64,000 nucleotides of DNA from Clostridia bacterium. GTDB lineage: Bacteria; Bacillota; Clostridia; Oscillospirales; Acutalibacteraceae. Made by a program: the position numbers and the translations under genes. Under the pieces are notes generated by a model, which saw nothing but the letters and a program-made list of their open reading frames with translations, was not told the DNA's origin and did no database searches. Below are positions 43,400-52,720 of the stretch, one piece after another. Each line of letters begins with the position of its first letter. Position 1 is the stretch's first letter. The stretch is from positions 31,763 to 95,762 of the forward strand of contig JAFYOI010000050.1 in assembly GCA_017560255.1 (NCBI GenBank), written 5' to 3'.

Positions 43400-43499
43400 G
43401 TTTGCAAAGCAAACATATCGCGCCGTAGGCATATCGCATCCGCAGGATATATCGCAAATTCCGAATGGAATTTATATCGCTACGCCATCAGCGCAATTC
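43400..43499. repeat. Orphan hairpin array with ATATCG spacer
   Basis: Hairpins GTTTGCAAAGCAAAC, GCCGTAGGC, ATCCGCAGGAT and AAATTCC-GAAT-GGAATTT, each followed by ATATCG (43415, 43431, 43449, 43474). Then CGC-catca-GCG. Same plan as the arrays at 57922-58120 and 63198-63363 but with another spacer and no four-helix-bundle gene beside it. Confidence 0.65.
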
Positions 43500-43535
43500 T
43501 ATGTTGGGTTAAGTCCCGCAACGCGCTGGTATTAC

Positions 43536-43578
43536 AACAAAAAGCGCTCTCCCACGTTGGTGGGAAAGCGCCTTTGTA
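43536..43578 (-). terminator. Terminator of the YbjN unit
   Basis: Stem GGCGCTTTCCCAC / GTGGGAGAGCGC followed on the minus strand by TTTTTG, 20 bp after the YbjN stop. Confidence 0.85.
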
Positions 43579-43596
43579 CCCTGCGGAAATATTACC

Positions 43597-44076
43597 TTAC
43601 TGCTGTCTTAACTCAATGAACTTCTCAAGGTCGATAAGTCCCTTGTTGAGCATAAAGAAGCGGTCGTTGTATTCGTCGGCAAGTTGTGCAAATCTCATAA
43701 ACATTACAAAAATCAACTCTTCGGAAAGGTCTGTTTCAATGAAACTGTTGGAGATCTTTGTGAGCACTCTGCCCTCTTTAACGTCGTAGTCAAAGCCGCC
43801 CTGAATCATGCCGTTGTTAGCAACACAAACTGCAAGAGCCATCTCTGCCATCTTGTCCTCTTTTACCTCGAAAGGAAGAACGGAATACATTGAAATAGCC
43901 TGAGCGTTGGGGTTAACGATTACTGTGACGTCAATCGGAAAATCATCGCCGCGGATACCGGTTTTGATTACCATTTTGTCGTCAATCGGGTCAAACTTGA
44001 GTTCCTTCGCCGTGAAAACAGCCTTGGTCTTCTCGTAGATGTTTCTTGCGTGTTGAATCATTTTTTCGTCTGCCAT
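43597..44076 (-). CDS. YbjN-domain protein
   Basis: 159 residues, ATG 44076 behind GGAGG. The YbjN fold, related to type III secretion chaperones, is suggested by DFPIDVTVIVNPNAQAISMYSVLPF, MALAVCVANNGMIQGGFDYDVKEGRVL and the C-terminal helical part. It is 25 bp after the AAA gene, so cotranscribed. YbjN proteins often accompany secretion or signalling genes; the partner may be the AAA ATPase. Confidence 0.75.
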   Translation of the reverse strand: MADEKMIQHARNIYEKTKAVFTAKELKFDPIDDKMVIKTGIRGDDFPIDVTVIVNPNAQAISMYSVLPFEVKEDKMAEMALAVCVANNGMIQGGFDYDVKEGRVLTKISNSFIETDLSEELIFVMFMRFAQLADEYNDRFFMLNKGLIDLEKFIELRQQ

Positions 44077-44100
44077 TGTAATAACCTCCGTTTTTAATAT

Positions 44101-45798
44101 TTATATCTGAAAACCTATGGTTTTCTTCTTTTTTCGCACGAGTCCCGAAAATTCTCCATCGGAACTTGCGCAAATAAAGTCCTCTTTGATAATCGTGACA
44201 TCCGTTTGCTTGTCAAGTTGCGCTCTCATAACGGATTTGCACCACGTTCTTTCGAACAGGTTTCTCACGTATCTCGCGTTGCTGAACTCCCTGGACGACA
44301 GTTGCTCGTCGGTCATAGACTCAAAATACTCCCTGACCGCCTGCTCCAGACCGTCGGCGCATTTAAAACTCTTCCTCGCCATCTTCATAAAGATGTTGAC
44401 AAGTTCCTGTCTGGAATAATTCGGGAATTCGATAACGTAGGGCATTCGGCTTGCAAGGCCTGAATTTGAATTCATAAGAACGCTCATTTCGTCGGAATAT
44501 CCCGCCATAATCACAACAAGGTCGTCACGGTGATTTTCCATTTCGGCAATAAGAGTGTCTATCGCTTCCCTGCCGTAATCCTTTTCGTCGTTCTCACTGC
44601 GATAAAGCGAATACGCCTCGTCAATAAACAAAACCGAGCCGTATGCATCCCTGCATATTGCCGCAGTTTTCGGCGCAGTCTGACCAACGTAACTGCCACA
44701 AAGGCTTCTTCCCGAGTGTTCAAAGAAATTGCCGTTTCTCAGCACGCCGCGCTCACGAAGCAGTCTGCCCACCGCTCTGGCAACAGTTGTCTTGCCCGTA
44801 CCGGGACTGCCCTCAAATCTCATATGTATACACGGCGCATCAACATTCTTGTTCTTTGAACAATGCTCAATCTGAGCCACAACTTCCTGAATTTTACGCT
44901 TGACATCCGTCAGGCCCTCAAGTGAGTCAAGAATCTGCTCACCCGTACGGTTGTCATAATCGTCGCGTGCAATTTCAAGAATTTCGTCCTTTTGGATTAT
45001 TTTATCACCAATACACCCGTCTGCACAAGTCCTGTGTTTCACATAAATTGCTTCGCGCACAATTTTATTGATAGTTTTGAAGCCATAGAATCTGCCGTCG
45101 CTTTTTTCAGAAATTATACGCTGTTCAATAACGCTCCACACACCGTCATCCGTCGTGTAGCCATATCGGTCAAATTCCCTGCGTACACTTTCCTTCAATT
45201 CGTCCATATCAAGCGGGGGGATTGACACAACGTCAACGCTCACAACGTCCTCTATTCCCGCCCTGACTGTATCAAGAACGTCTTTTTCAACAAACGGCAT
45301 TTTAAGCACAACGAACGTGTTTGCTTCACGCTTGTCAAGTTCCTGTAAGAATTCACGGAATTTCAAGTCGCCGACCTTGGTCATCCAGGCGCTGATATCA
45401 AAAACCGTTATGCTATCCTCTACAACTTTCCTTGCCTTACTTTTGAGGTCGCTATATTCGTTTTTATCATCGGACGGCAAAACAACTTCAAAAACATCCT
45501 CATCTTCTTTGCTGAAAACACAGAGCGCAAAGAGAAGTTTTGTCAACAACTTAATGTAAGTCGTCGCGCCGTAACCGTCGTTAACGGAAAGCAGGCACAC
45601 GCGGCTTGTAAGCACTTCGGGAATCTTTTTCTCAACAAGTGCGGGTGCAACACGCGCATAATCCTGCGCAAGCATTTTGAATTCCTCCGCACCGACAAGG
45701 TCGCGTATCTGCGCAAGTAAATCATCAACGTCCGGCTTCGTTTCCGTTGCAACATTGGTGTATTTCCCGATTTTATCCTTCCAATCGATCATATCCAC
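44101..45798 (-). CDS. Double-AAA CbbX/SpoVK-like ATPase, first domain degenerate
   Basis: 565 residues, GTG 45798 seven bases after GGGAG. The second ATPase domain is intact: GSPGTGKTT near 327, VLFIDEAYSL near 390, and the pore-like GSYVGQT between them, as in CbbX/SpoVK. The first domain has SVNDGYGATTYIK near 71 where a P-loop would be, without the Lys, so it is probably inactive. Family members remodel proteins in ESX, rubisco activase and spore systems. It lies between a transporter gene and YbjN with 17 and 25 bp gaps. Confidence 0.85.
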   Translation of the reverse strand: MDMIDWKDKIGKYTNVATETKPDVDDLLAQIRDLVGAEEFKMLAQDYARVAPALVEKKIPEVLTSRVCLLSVNDGYGATTYIKLLTKLLFALCVFSKEDEDVFEVVLPSDDKNEYSDLKSKARKVVEDSITVFDISAWMTKVGDLKFREFLQELDKREANTFVVLKMPFVEKDVLDTVRAGIEDVVSVDVVSIPPLDMDELKESVRREFDRYGYTTDDGVWSVIEQRIISEKSDGRFYGFKTINKIVREAIYVKHRTCADGCIGDKIIQKDEILEIARDDYDNRTGEQILDSLEGLTDVKRKIQEVVAQIEHCSKNKNVDAPCIHMRFEGSPGTGKTTVARAVGRLLRERGVLRNGNFFEHSGRSLCGSYVGQTAPKTAAICRDAYGSVLFIDEAYSLYRSENDEKDYGREAIDTLIAEMENHRDDLVVIMAGYSDEMSVLMNSNSGLASRMPYVIEFPNYSRQELVNIFMKMARKSFKCADGLEQAVREYFESMTDEQLSSREFSNARYVRNLFERTWCKSVMRAQLDKQTDVTIIKEDFICASSDGEFSGLVRKKKKTIGFQI

Positions 45799-45815
45799 TT
45801 TATAACTCCCGCTTC

Positions 45816-47213
45816 CTATACTAAACTCTTTATCCAGTTCCAGATTGTAAAATCATCCGCAAATGGAAAAGTCGCAACACCGATAATAAAAATTGCAATA
45901 ATTATTGCTGGCAGGACGTACGTCATATACGGGCGAATCCATTTACCAAGTCTGAGGCCCTTACCCGTATTCGCTTCGGCAATGAAATTATCAAATCCCC
46001 AGCCCTTTTTGCTCACGCAGAAAAGCACGTAACACAGCGCACCGAGCGGGAGCAGACAGTTGGAAACAATGAAATCTTCAAGGTCGAGAATTCCCGAAGT
46101 TGACGAAAACGGCGTAACACCCTTCCACAGATTGAAGCCGAGCGCGCATGGTACGGAAAGCACAAGCACGCCTATGCCACAAATAATGCAGCCCTTGACT
46201 CTGCCCCATCCCGTAAGTTCGCGCACACAGGCAAGTATATTCTGGCAAACGGCGATAACCGTTGACATTGCCGCAAAGAACATAAACAGGAAGAACAGAG
46301 AACCCCATACTCTGCCGCCCGACATATTGTTGAACACCTTTGCCATCGCAACAAAGAGGAGTTTCGGCCCCTCCGTCGGCTCTACGTTAAAGGTAAAGCA
46401 AGCGGGGAAAATGATGAGTCCCGCAACGATTGCAACAAAAGTATCAAGGCAGAGAATGTTAACGCTTTCACCCACAAGGGAACGTTCCTTGCCGATGTAA
46501 CTGCCGAAAATTGCCATTGAACCAACGCCGAGGCTGAGGGTGAAGAACGCCTGATTCATCGCACCGACAACAACCGAGCCGTTGATTTTTGAAAGGTCGG
46601 GTTTGAGATAGAAAGCAAGTCCCTCTTTAGCGCCATCGAGGGTAAAACTGTTGATGGCAAGCACGACCATCAGAAACAGCAGAATAATCATCATATATTT
46701 TGTAATTCTTTCAGCACCGTTCTGCAAACCGACGGAAAGGAGAATGAAACAAAGCACAACGACAATCGCCATAAAGCCGACCATTATTGCGGGGCTTGCC
46801 TGCATACTGTCGAACAGTTGTGAGGATTGCGCATCGCTTATCCCCGTCATACTGCCGCGGACAAAACTTATGAAGTAATAAAGAATCCATCCTGTAACTG
46901 AGGTGTAGAACATCATAAGAAGCACGTTTGCCGCCAATGCCGCATAACCGTGAATATGCCATTTTTGCTTAGGTTTCTGGAGTTTATGGTACAGTCGGAC
47001 GGGGCTGCTCTGACTCGCCCTGCCGAGCGAGAATTCAACAACCATTACGGGCAGGCCGAGCACAACCAAAAATATCAGATATAGCAGCACGAATGCACCG
47101 CCGCCGTTCTGCCCCGCCATCCACGGAAATTTCCATACGTTACCAACGCCAATGGCGCAACCCGCCGACAGCAGAATAAAGCCCAGACGGCTTCCCAGTC
47201 GTTCTCTTTCCAT
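45816..47213 (-). CDS. Sodium-dependent amino-acid-type symporter (SNF/LeuT family)
   Basis: 465 residues from ATG 47213; the frame start at 47222 is a GTG inside the binding-site region. About eleven membrane helices. Family motifs: AGCAIGVGNVWKFPWMAGQNGGGAF split between TM1 and the loop, then LPVMVVEFSLGRAS. LeuT-type transporters usually have 11-12 helices. The substrate is unknown. Placed as first gene of a unit with the CbbX-like ATPase and YbjN, which is unusual for a transporter. Confidence 0.93.
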   Translation of the reverse strand: MERERLGSRLGFILLSAGCAIGVGNVWKFPWMAGQNGGGAFVLLYLIFLVVLGLPVMVVEFSLGRASQSSPVRLYHKLQKPKQKWHIHGYAALAANVLLMMFYTSVTGWILYYFISFVRGSMTGISDAQSSQLFDSMQASPAIMVGFMAIVVVLCFILLSVGLQNGAERITKYMMIILLFLMVVLAINSFTLDGAKEGLAFYLKPDLSKINGSVVVGAMNQAFFTLSLGVGSMAIFGSYIGKERSLVGESVNILCLDTFVAIVAGLIIFPACFTFNVEPTEGPKLLFVAMAKVFNNMSGGRVWGSLFFLFMFFAAMSTVIAVCQNILACVRELTGWGRVKGCIICGIGVLVLSVPCALGFNLWKGVTPFSSTSGILDLEDFIVSNCLLPLGALCYVLFCVSKKGWGFDNFIAEANTGKGLRLGKWIRPYMTYVLPAIIIAIFIIGVATFPFADDFTIWNWIKSLV

Positions 47214-47336
47214 AATCGTCACCCAATCTATGTTTTATCGGTTTAACGTTTTAAAACGTGTACTTAAAAATTGTAACAAAAAAAGCCACGTTAGTCAATG
47301 GAAAGAAAAGTATCATTGAAATAAAATTTTCAGATT

Positions 47337-47930
47337 TTTCGGGGCGTCGAGGGCGCCGCCCCCTACGATAAGATTTTAATTTTTATTAACAATCGTGTTT
47401 GCGAAGCAAACATATCGAGACGAAGGCATATCGCATCCGTACACACGGACGGACATCATTTCGTTACCATTGTCATCCTGAGCGCAGGGCGATAGCCCGA
47501 AGTCGAACCCGTAGGGCGATGCGAAGCATCGGGATCTCACATTTCGTCCGAGATCCTGCTCGGTTACACCTCGAACTTTTTCGTTCGGGATCCCAAATGT
47601 CGCTATGCGCCATTTGATCCTCGCTTTGCTCGGATTTCGACTACGCTCAGGATGACATCAACGAAAAAGTTCGATTCCGCTTCACTCCGCTCAGGATGAC
47701 ACGGACGAAAACGGTAGGGTTGAGCCCCGACCCTAAGATTTTCATTTGCATTTTGTGCTTTTTCGGGGCGTCGAGGACGTCGCCCCCTACGGTGAAACCA
47801 ACGGCAACAACGCAGGGGCAACCATCGGTTGTCCGTCGGTATACGTGCAAAATCAGGCGGACGAGCAACGCGACTACTGATCGGTTTTCGTTATATAAAA
47901 AAAGGAACGACACACGTATCGCTCCTTTTA
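47337..47930. repeat. Long dispersed repeat, copy 2
   Basis: Near-copy of 42905-43395 followed by the GGGGCAACCATCGGTTGTCC unit and a GGAACGACAC hairpin (~47900-47935) that can terminate the esterase transcript. No genes are present in the 730 bp between symporter and esterase. Confidence 0.8.
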
Positions 47931-47947
47931 AAATTCGTATTCTGATT

Positions 47948-49078
47948 TTACTTTCCGCTATTAGTTAAAATCCACTGTGCCGCCAGGTTGGCAAACTGTG
48001 CGGTGTAGCCGTGGTGTGCGCCCGCAAGTTCGACGTATTTTTTCGGGCAGGAAAGTTTCTCGGAAAACTCAAAAATATCTTCTTTCGGGCATTGGTCATC
48101 AAGTTCTCCCGACACGATAAGCGTTGGCATATCAAGCCTTTTCGCATGACTCATCGGGTCAACTGCAAACAGATGCTCACGCGCACAAAAATCATATATC
48201 GTTACCATTTTACTACGCTCTTGTGCCCCGACAAACAACTTGACTTTGTTATAATTTTTTCCCGAAAAGCCGATGAGAAACGGCATTTCCACTGCACATG
48301 CAACAGTTATTTCGCGCATAACCGACGACATCACAAGCGACATCCCGCCACCCTGCGAAGTACCCAAAAACGCGATTTTCTGATTCGGTCGGCGCATTTT
48401 GTTTATCGCCATTACGCATTCGAGCGCCCATTTTCTGTATCCCGCATCCTCATTCACTTCAAGCACGGTATCAAACAGCACGGGCCACGCGCCGTAAGTG
48501 CCGCGCTTTGATAAATCATAGCCGCGGGGTGTATTGTAACCAAGCGGTGAGAGTTGCAGAATGTCACAAGGCAGGTGAAGATACGGCGTCAGACTGTTCC
48601 AATCCGCCGCATAGCACGGCAGCGAAACGAGCAAAATCGGATTTTCTTTGTCCACTTTTCTGTACCTGCCGTAAAACTTGTCACCGTAGTCAAACTCAAC
48701 CCATTCGCCCGTAACATTTGCATCAATCGGGGTTTCTTCCGCCGTTTTTCTCAGATTTTCAATCCAGCGTTCAAGATATTCATCCGTTGTATCCGCTCGA
48801 AAAAGCGAATTCGGCGCACAATCGGGATTTTTCTCAAACAAATCAAGAAAAGCCGCCTCAAGCGCTGTATTATCAGGCATCTGACCGTCAATTTCAAACG
48901 ATATATGCAGATTTTTCAACCGCTCACAGACGACGTCGGCGGGATAAAAGGAGAAAAACGAAAGCACCGCCGATTTGTATTCAGCGTAAATTTCGTCGTC
49001 GATTGCCGAATTCCCACTCTCGCACGCTCTTATTTCACCGTCACCGATTTTTAGCGTAAACAAAACTTTTTTATCCAC
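47948..49078 (-). CDS. Alpha/beta hydrolase, acetyl-xylan esterase (AXE1)-like
   Basis: 376 residues from GTG 49078 behind GGGGG. The nucleophile elbow is GTSQGGGM near residue 245, the acid likely in SGELDDQCP near 320, the His in GAHHGYTAQF near 360. The C-terminal half resembles AXE1/cephalosporin-C deacetylases. No signal peptide, so it acts in the cytoplasm, probably on imported acetylated sugars. Start and end are separated from neighbours by terminators. Confidence 0.85.
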   Translation of the reverse strand: MDKKVLFTLKIGDGEIRACESGNSAIDDEIYAEYKSAVLSFFSFYPADVVCERLKNLHISFEIDGQMPDNTALEAAFLDLFEKNPDCAPNSLFRADTTDEYLERWIENLRKTAEETPIDANVTGEWVEFDYGDKFYGRYRKVDKENPILLVSLPCYAADWNSLTPYLHLPCDILQLSPLGYNTPRGYDLSKRGTYGAWPVLFDTVLEVNEDAGYRKWALECVMAINKMRRPNQKIAFLGTSQGGGMSLVMSSVMREITVACAVEMPFLIGFSGKNYNKVKLFVGAQERSKMVTIYDFCAREHLFAVDPMSHAKRLDMPTLIVSGELDDQCPKEDIFEFSEKLSCPKKYVELAGAHHGYTAQFANLAAQWILTNSGK

Positions 49079-49103
49079 CGTCGCACCCCCTTATATAAAA
49101 GTC

Positions 49104-49136
49104 AAAATCTCCTCCGTTTCGGGCAGAGGAGATTTT
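49104..49136 (-). terminator. Terminator of the ClpB-FtsH fusion gene
   Basis: AAAATCTCCTC / GAGGAGATTTT with a T-rich continuation on the minus strand. Confidence 0.85.
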
Positions 49137-49149
49137 ATAAAATTTGAAA

Positions 49150-52100
49150 TTAAGCCTCGCTGAGAACCTTGTCGATTTCTTCACCCGTAAGGTGATTTTT
49201 AGTCATCAAAGCATCAACCAAAGCATCTATTTTGTTCTTGTTTTCGGCAACGGTTTTCAGAGCAAGCGTCATTTGCTCATCAAGAATCTTGTTGACAAAG
49301 CCCCTGATTTCGCTGCTCATTGCGCCACTTGCCGCCTGAGCATCAACAACCGCAAGTCCGAAATCGCTATACATTCCGTACGCGCACACAAGCGCTTTTG
49401 CAACGTTTGTCGCATTCTGCAAATCGCCGCTTGCACCCGTTGAAACGCCCTCTTTGTCGCCGTAATATACAATCTCAGCCGCTCTGCCGCCGAGTGAAGT
49501 CCTGATACGCGCAACCATCTCGTCCTTGGTATAAATCGCCTTGCCCTCGTTGTCGCCGTGTTGCATATATCCGCCGTGGTCACCGCGTGCAACAATAGTC
49601 AGATAGGACGGTTTTTCGCCCGAAAGCCAGCAGAGAAGCGCGTGTCCCGCCTCGTGCCTTGCAACGCGCTCAAGTTGTGACGAATCCCATTTCTTGACCT
49701 CGCCGCCGTTGTGGGTTTCAAATGCCTCCTCAAAAATTGCATCGTCAACGCAATCCTTGCCAAGTCGCAAAGCCGAACGAAGCGCCATTTCAATAACGTT
49801 GTCAAGCAGCGCAAGGCTCATTCCCGTTGACCTTATTGCAGTGTTTTCAATCTGCTCGTCGGAAATTCTGAGTCTGTCGTTCTTTTCCCTCTTCATATTG
49901 AAGAATTTTATGCGATCCTCTTTGTTGGGCAGGTCAACGTAAACCCTTCTGTCAAAGCGGCGCATAAGCGCCTGGTCAAGACTCTTTGCAGTGCCGGGTT
50001 TTACGTCAAAGTTGGTTGCCGCAAGGACGAAAACGGGCCTTGTGGGGTCGTTTGTAAATCCGTCCATCTCCGTAAGGAATGCGGTCAGCGTTGCATCGGT
50101 TCCGTCCTGCTCACCTTTTCTTTCCTTGGCAATAGCATCAATCTCGTCAATAAACAGAATTGTGGGCGCATATTTTCGCGCGGCGCGGAATATTTCGTGC
50201 ACTTTCTCCGGGCCCTCGCCAACGTACTTGGCAAGGAACTGGTTACCCTGTGCAGAGATGAACGTCGCATTCGCCTCGTTTGCCATCGCTCTTGCAAGCA
50301 TCGTTTTACCCGTGCCGGGCGGGCCGTACATAATAACGCCTCTGGGCGCTTTAATGCCCGAGCCGATATGTTTCTTCGTATCCTTTAAGTAATCAACAAA
50401 GAATTGCAACTCACTCTTCGCTTCCTTTGCACCGAGCACGTCCTCAAAACGATCGGACGGACGGGAAGGTGTGCCAAGGACAGTGTTCACGTCATCGGGG
50501 TCAATAGCAACCGCGGGTTTAAAGTCAAAGAGTTTGATAACGGCGGTTTCACCGTTTTCGGAAATCTGCTGGGACGTTTCAAAGGTCACAACCTTGTTTT
50601 CCCTTGCAAGTTTCATCATTATAGCCTGTCTGTACAACTGTGCAGCAATATCTTTCATCTGCTCATCGAAAGGATTCTGCTCATCATGCAAACGGACAAA
50701 GCCTCTCGCGCCACGGCGCATAAACGACGTGCACTCCTCTGCGGTGAACACGATTTCGCCGCCCTCAATAAGATACATCGGCAGGCTTGCCTTGTTCTCG
50801 CGTACAAATCTGAAGAAATCTCTTGCAACGGATTCGGTATCCTCAATGTTGAGGTTGTCGTTTGCTTCGCTTTTCAGACCGTAAGCATAGTCGACGAGCG
50901 CAAAATCAACATCGTTCTTTTTCATAACCGCAAGCGCCTGTTCAACGCTGTGAGCACCGATTATCTTAACGCTGTCGGTAAGCGCAGAGCACTCCTTTAC
51001 AAATTCTTCCGAGCCAAACACAAGTGCGGTTGCTCCATCACCGCTTTCAAACATCCCTACGATGTCTTTCTCGGCATTGGTGAGATCCACGTCAAATTTA
51101 ATATTCTTGACTCCCGCAACTTCACCCGATGATTTATCGGACGAAACAAGGCGGAAAAGTTCGTAAACCTCATCGGTGAGAAAACTTCTTGAACGGGCGC
51201 TGACCGTACGCGCATCAGCCGCTCCGCCCTCACGGTAAAGCATTGCGCTGTAAACACGGTCATCAACGTCAATATTTATATCCAGACTCGTTTTCATTGT
51301 CTGAACGCTTTCTTCAATCTTCTGTTTCGCGATGTTGCAAAGGCTTGTGGCGGTCATATGATTGAACATAATGACGTTTCCCGTTGCAAAACGTGAACAG
51401 ATCGCCTCGGGGAAGAACGCTTCGCCCGTTTCTTTGTTCTTTTCTGCACGGATCGCCTTCATTATCGTCTTTGTCGGCAGTCCGGAGAAATCACCGCCGC
51501 CGAGTTCCTCGTAAATTCCTCTGCCCGCGTTGGTTGTGAAAATGATTATATTGTCTTTGAAAGATACGTCTTTGTTAAGATTGTTATCTTTAAGCGTACC
51601 TGCATCAAGAATTTGCAGGAAAAGGTGGATTACGTCAATGTGCGCCTTTTCAATCTCGTCAAAAAGCAACACGGCGCGAGGATTTCTGTATACGTATCCC
51701 GTGACGTTACCCTCTTTGTGATTCGAGTAGGATTTTGCAAATCCGCAGAACTCAAAAACGGAGTCATCGTCCGAATACGCACTCATATCAAAGCGTTTGA
51801 ATTCACGACCATCAAGTCTTGCCGCGCCCTCGTTCGCCAAAAACGTCTTACCGACTCCGGGCGGGCCTGCAAAAACGAATACAGCGCCGGGTTTCTCTTT
51901 CTTTGCGCCCATAATATCACGCATTCCACACTGGAAACAGCCGTTCACAAACACGTCGATAGCGTAATCCTGACCATGAATTACCTGTTTAAGTTCGCTC
52001 TGAGTTTTCTTCGCCCACGCAACAAGATCCGAAAGTTTATCCTTGGGCAATTTTGTATCTTCCACCGGCTCTGCTTTCGGTTCTTCCTTCTTTTCCGGCG

Positions 52101-52581
52101 CTTTGCTCTCCGCTTTTGTTTTATTGAAAAGTTGTGAGAAATCTCGCGCAGCATCACCCATTTGTTCCATATCTGCGCCTGCGGTTTCACCACCCAATGC
52201 ACCCTTGATTTTTGCACTCGGCGACTCAAACATACACCTGAGCACGTCAATGATGCTGACACTGGACTTTTCCTTAGCCGCCGCAGCCTGACGGGCGGCA
52301 AAAAGTTTCTGATTGATATATACGCCGCTGAGCGCAGACGTGCCCGTTTCCTTCTCGAGCGCCTGAGTCAGCACGCTGCGGCTTGCTGCAACGTCAACCT
52401 TCTTCATATCAAGGAAGAATTTTGCATTCTGCAACTCGGCATCGTTGCCGTCCTTTTCAATCAAATCAAATAAAGCACAGAGGAATCTGTCCTCCGTCAA
52501 CACTGCCTTGTCTTTAACGGCAATTTTCATCGCCTCTGAAATTACTCTGTCAAGAGCAGAACTGTTTGGAATTTTTTTCAT
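49150..52581 (-). CDS. ClpB-like AAA, REC-like domain and FtsH-like AAA-M41 protease fusion
   Basis: 1143 residues from ATG 52581, ten bases after GGAGGA. Numbers below are from the frame start, four codons longer. A Clp-N-like helical domain (1-160) precedes a Clp/HSP100-type AAA domain: VIHGQDYAID, GPPGVGKT (243-250), LLFDEIEKAH (309-318). Residues ~520-640 follow the plan of a receiver domain (VDFALVDYA, LPMYLIEGG, GARGFVRL). Then an FtsH-type AAA: GPPGTGKT (757-764), ILFIDEID (812-819), and M41 peptidase HEAGH (980-984) with Asp1057 as third zinc ligand. No membrane helix, unlike FtsH. A soluble, dual-motor protease; such a combination is unknown to me. Confidence 0.85.
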   Translation of the reverse strand: MKKIPNSSALDRVISEAMKIAVKDKAVLTEDRFLCALFDLIEKDGNDAELQNAKFFLDMKKVDVAASRSVLTQALEKETGTSALSGVYINQKLFAARQAAAAKEKSSVSIIDVLRCMFESPSAKIKGALGGETAGADMEQMGDAARDFSQLFNKTKAESKAPEKKEEPKAEPVEDTKLPKDKLSDLVAWAKKTQSELKQVIHGQDYAIDVFVNGCFQCGMRDIMGAKKEKPGAVFVFAGPPGVGKTFLANEGAARLDGREFKRFDMSAYSDDDSVFEFCGFAKSYSNHKEGNVTGYVYRNPRAVLLFDEIEKAHIDVIHLFLQILDAGTLKDNNLNKDVSFKDNIIIFTTNAGRGIYEELGGGDFSGLPTKTIMKAIRAEKNKETGEAFFPEAICSRFATGNVIMFNHMTATSLCNIAKQKIEESVQTMKTSLDINIDVDDRVYSAMLYREGGAADARTVSARSRSFLTDEVYELFRLVSSDKSSGEVAGVKNIKFDVDLTNAEKDIVGMFESGDGATALVFGSEEFVKECSALTDSVKIIGAHSVEQALAVMKKNDVDFALVDYAYGLKSEANDNLNIEDTESVARDFFRFVRENKASLPMYLIEGGEIVFTAEECTSFMRRGARGFVRLHDEQNPFDEQMKDIAAQLYRQAIMMKLARENKVVTFETSQQISENGETAVIKLFDFKPAVAIDPDDVNTVLGTPSRPSDRFEDVLGAKEAKSELQFFVDYLKDTKKHIGSGIKAPRGVIMYGPPGTGKTMLARAMANEANATFISAQGNQFLAKYVGEGPEKVHEIFRAARKYAPTILFIDEIDAIAKERKGEQDGTDATLTAFLTEMDGFTNDPTRPVFVLAATNFDVKPGTAKSLDQALMRRFDRRVYVDLPNKEDRIKFFNMKREKNDRLRISDEQIENTAIRSTGMSLALLDNVIEMALRSALRLGKDCVDDAIFEEAFETHNGGEVKKWDSSQLERVARHEAGHALLCWLSGEKPSYLTIVARGDHGGYMQHGDNEGKAIYTKDEMVARIRTSLGGRAAEIVYYGDKEGVSTGASGDLQNATNVAKALVCAYGMYSDFGLAVVDAQAASGAMSSEIRGFVNKILDEQMTLALKTVAENKNKIDALVDALMTKNHLTGEEIDKVLSEA

Positions 52582-52661
52582 AATCCGATACACTCCTCCG
52601 TATGAAGACTATAATATAACTTATATCATACTTTTTCGACATTGGCAACAAAAATAAAAAA

Positions 52662-52713
52662 AGCAAACATATCGGGCACGGATGCGCTATATCGAACGCC
52701 GTCAACGCAATTC
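52662..52713. repeat. Decayed ATATCG-type hairpin array
   Basis: GCAAAC-ATATCG, then GCGCT-ATATCG and ACGCCGTCAACGCAATTC, which matches the end of the orphan array at 43480-43499. Confidence 0.55.
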
Positions 52714-52720
52714 ACACCGC

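Noticed and set aside
42973..47913. Open frames inside the dispersed repeats (e.g. 42973-43194, 47399-47617, 47647-47913) as genes
   Set aside because: They lie in repeated non-coding DNA, give Arg/Ser-rich nonsense-like proteins and lack ribosome binding sites.
49150..52581. Type VI or contractile secretion ClpV
   Set aside because: The ClpB-like half might suggest it, but no sheath, tube or baseplate genes are seen, and the protein ends in an FtsH-type protease.
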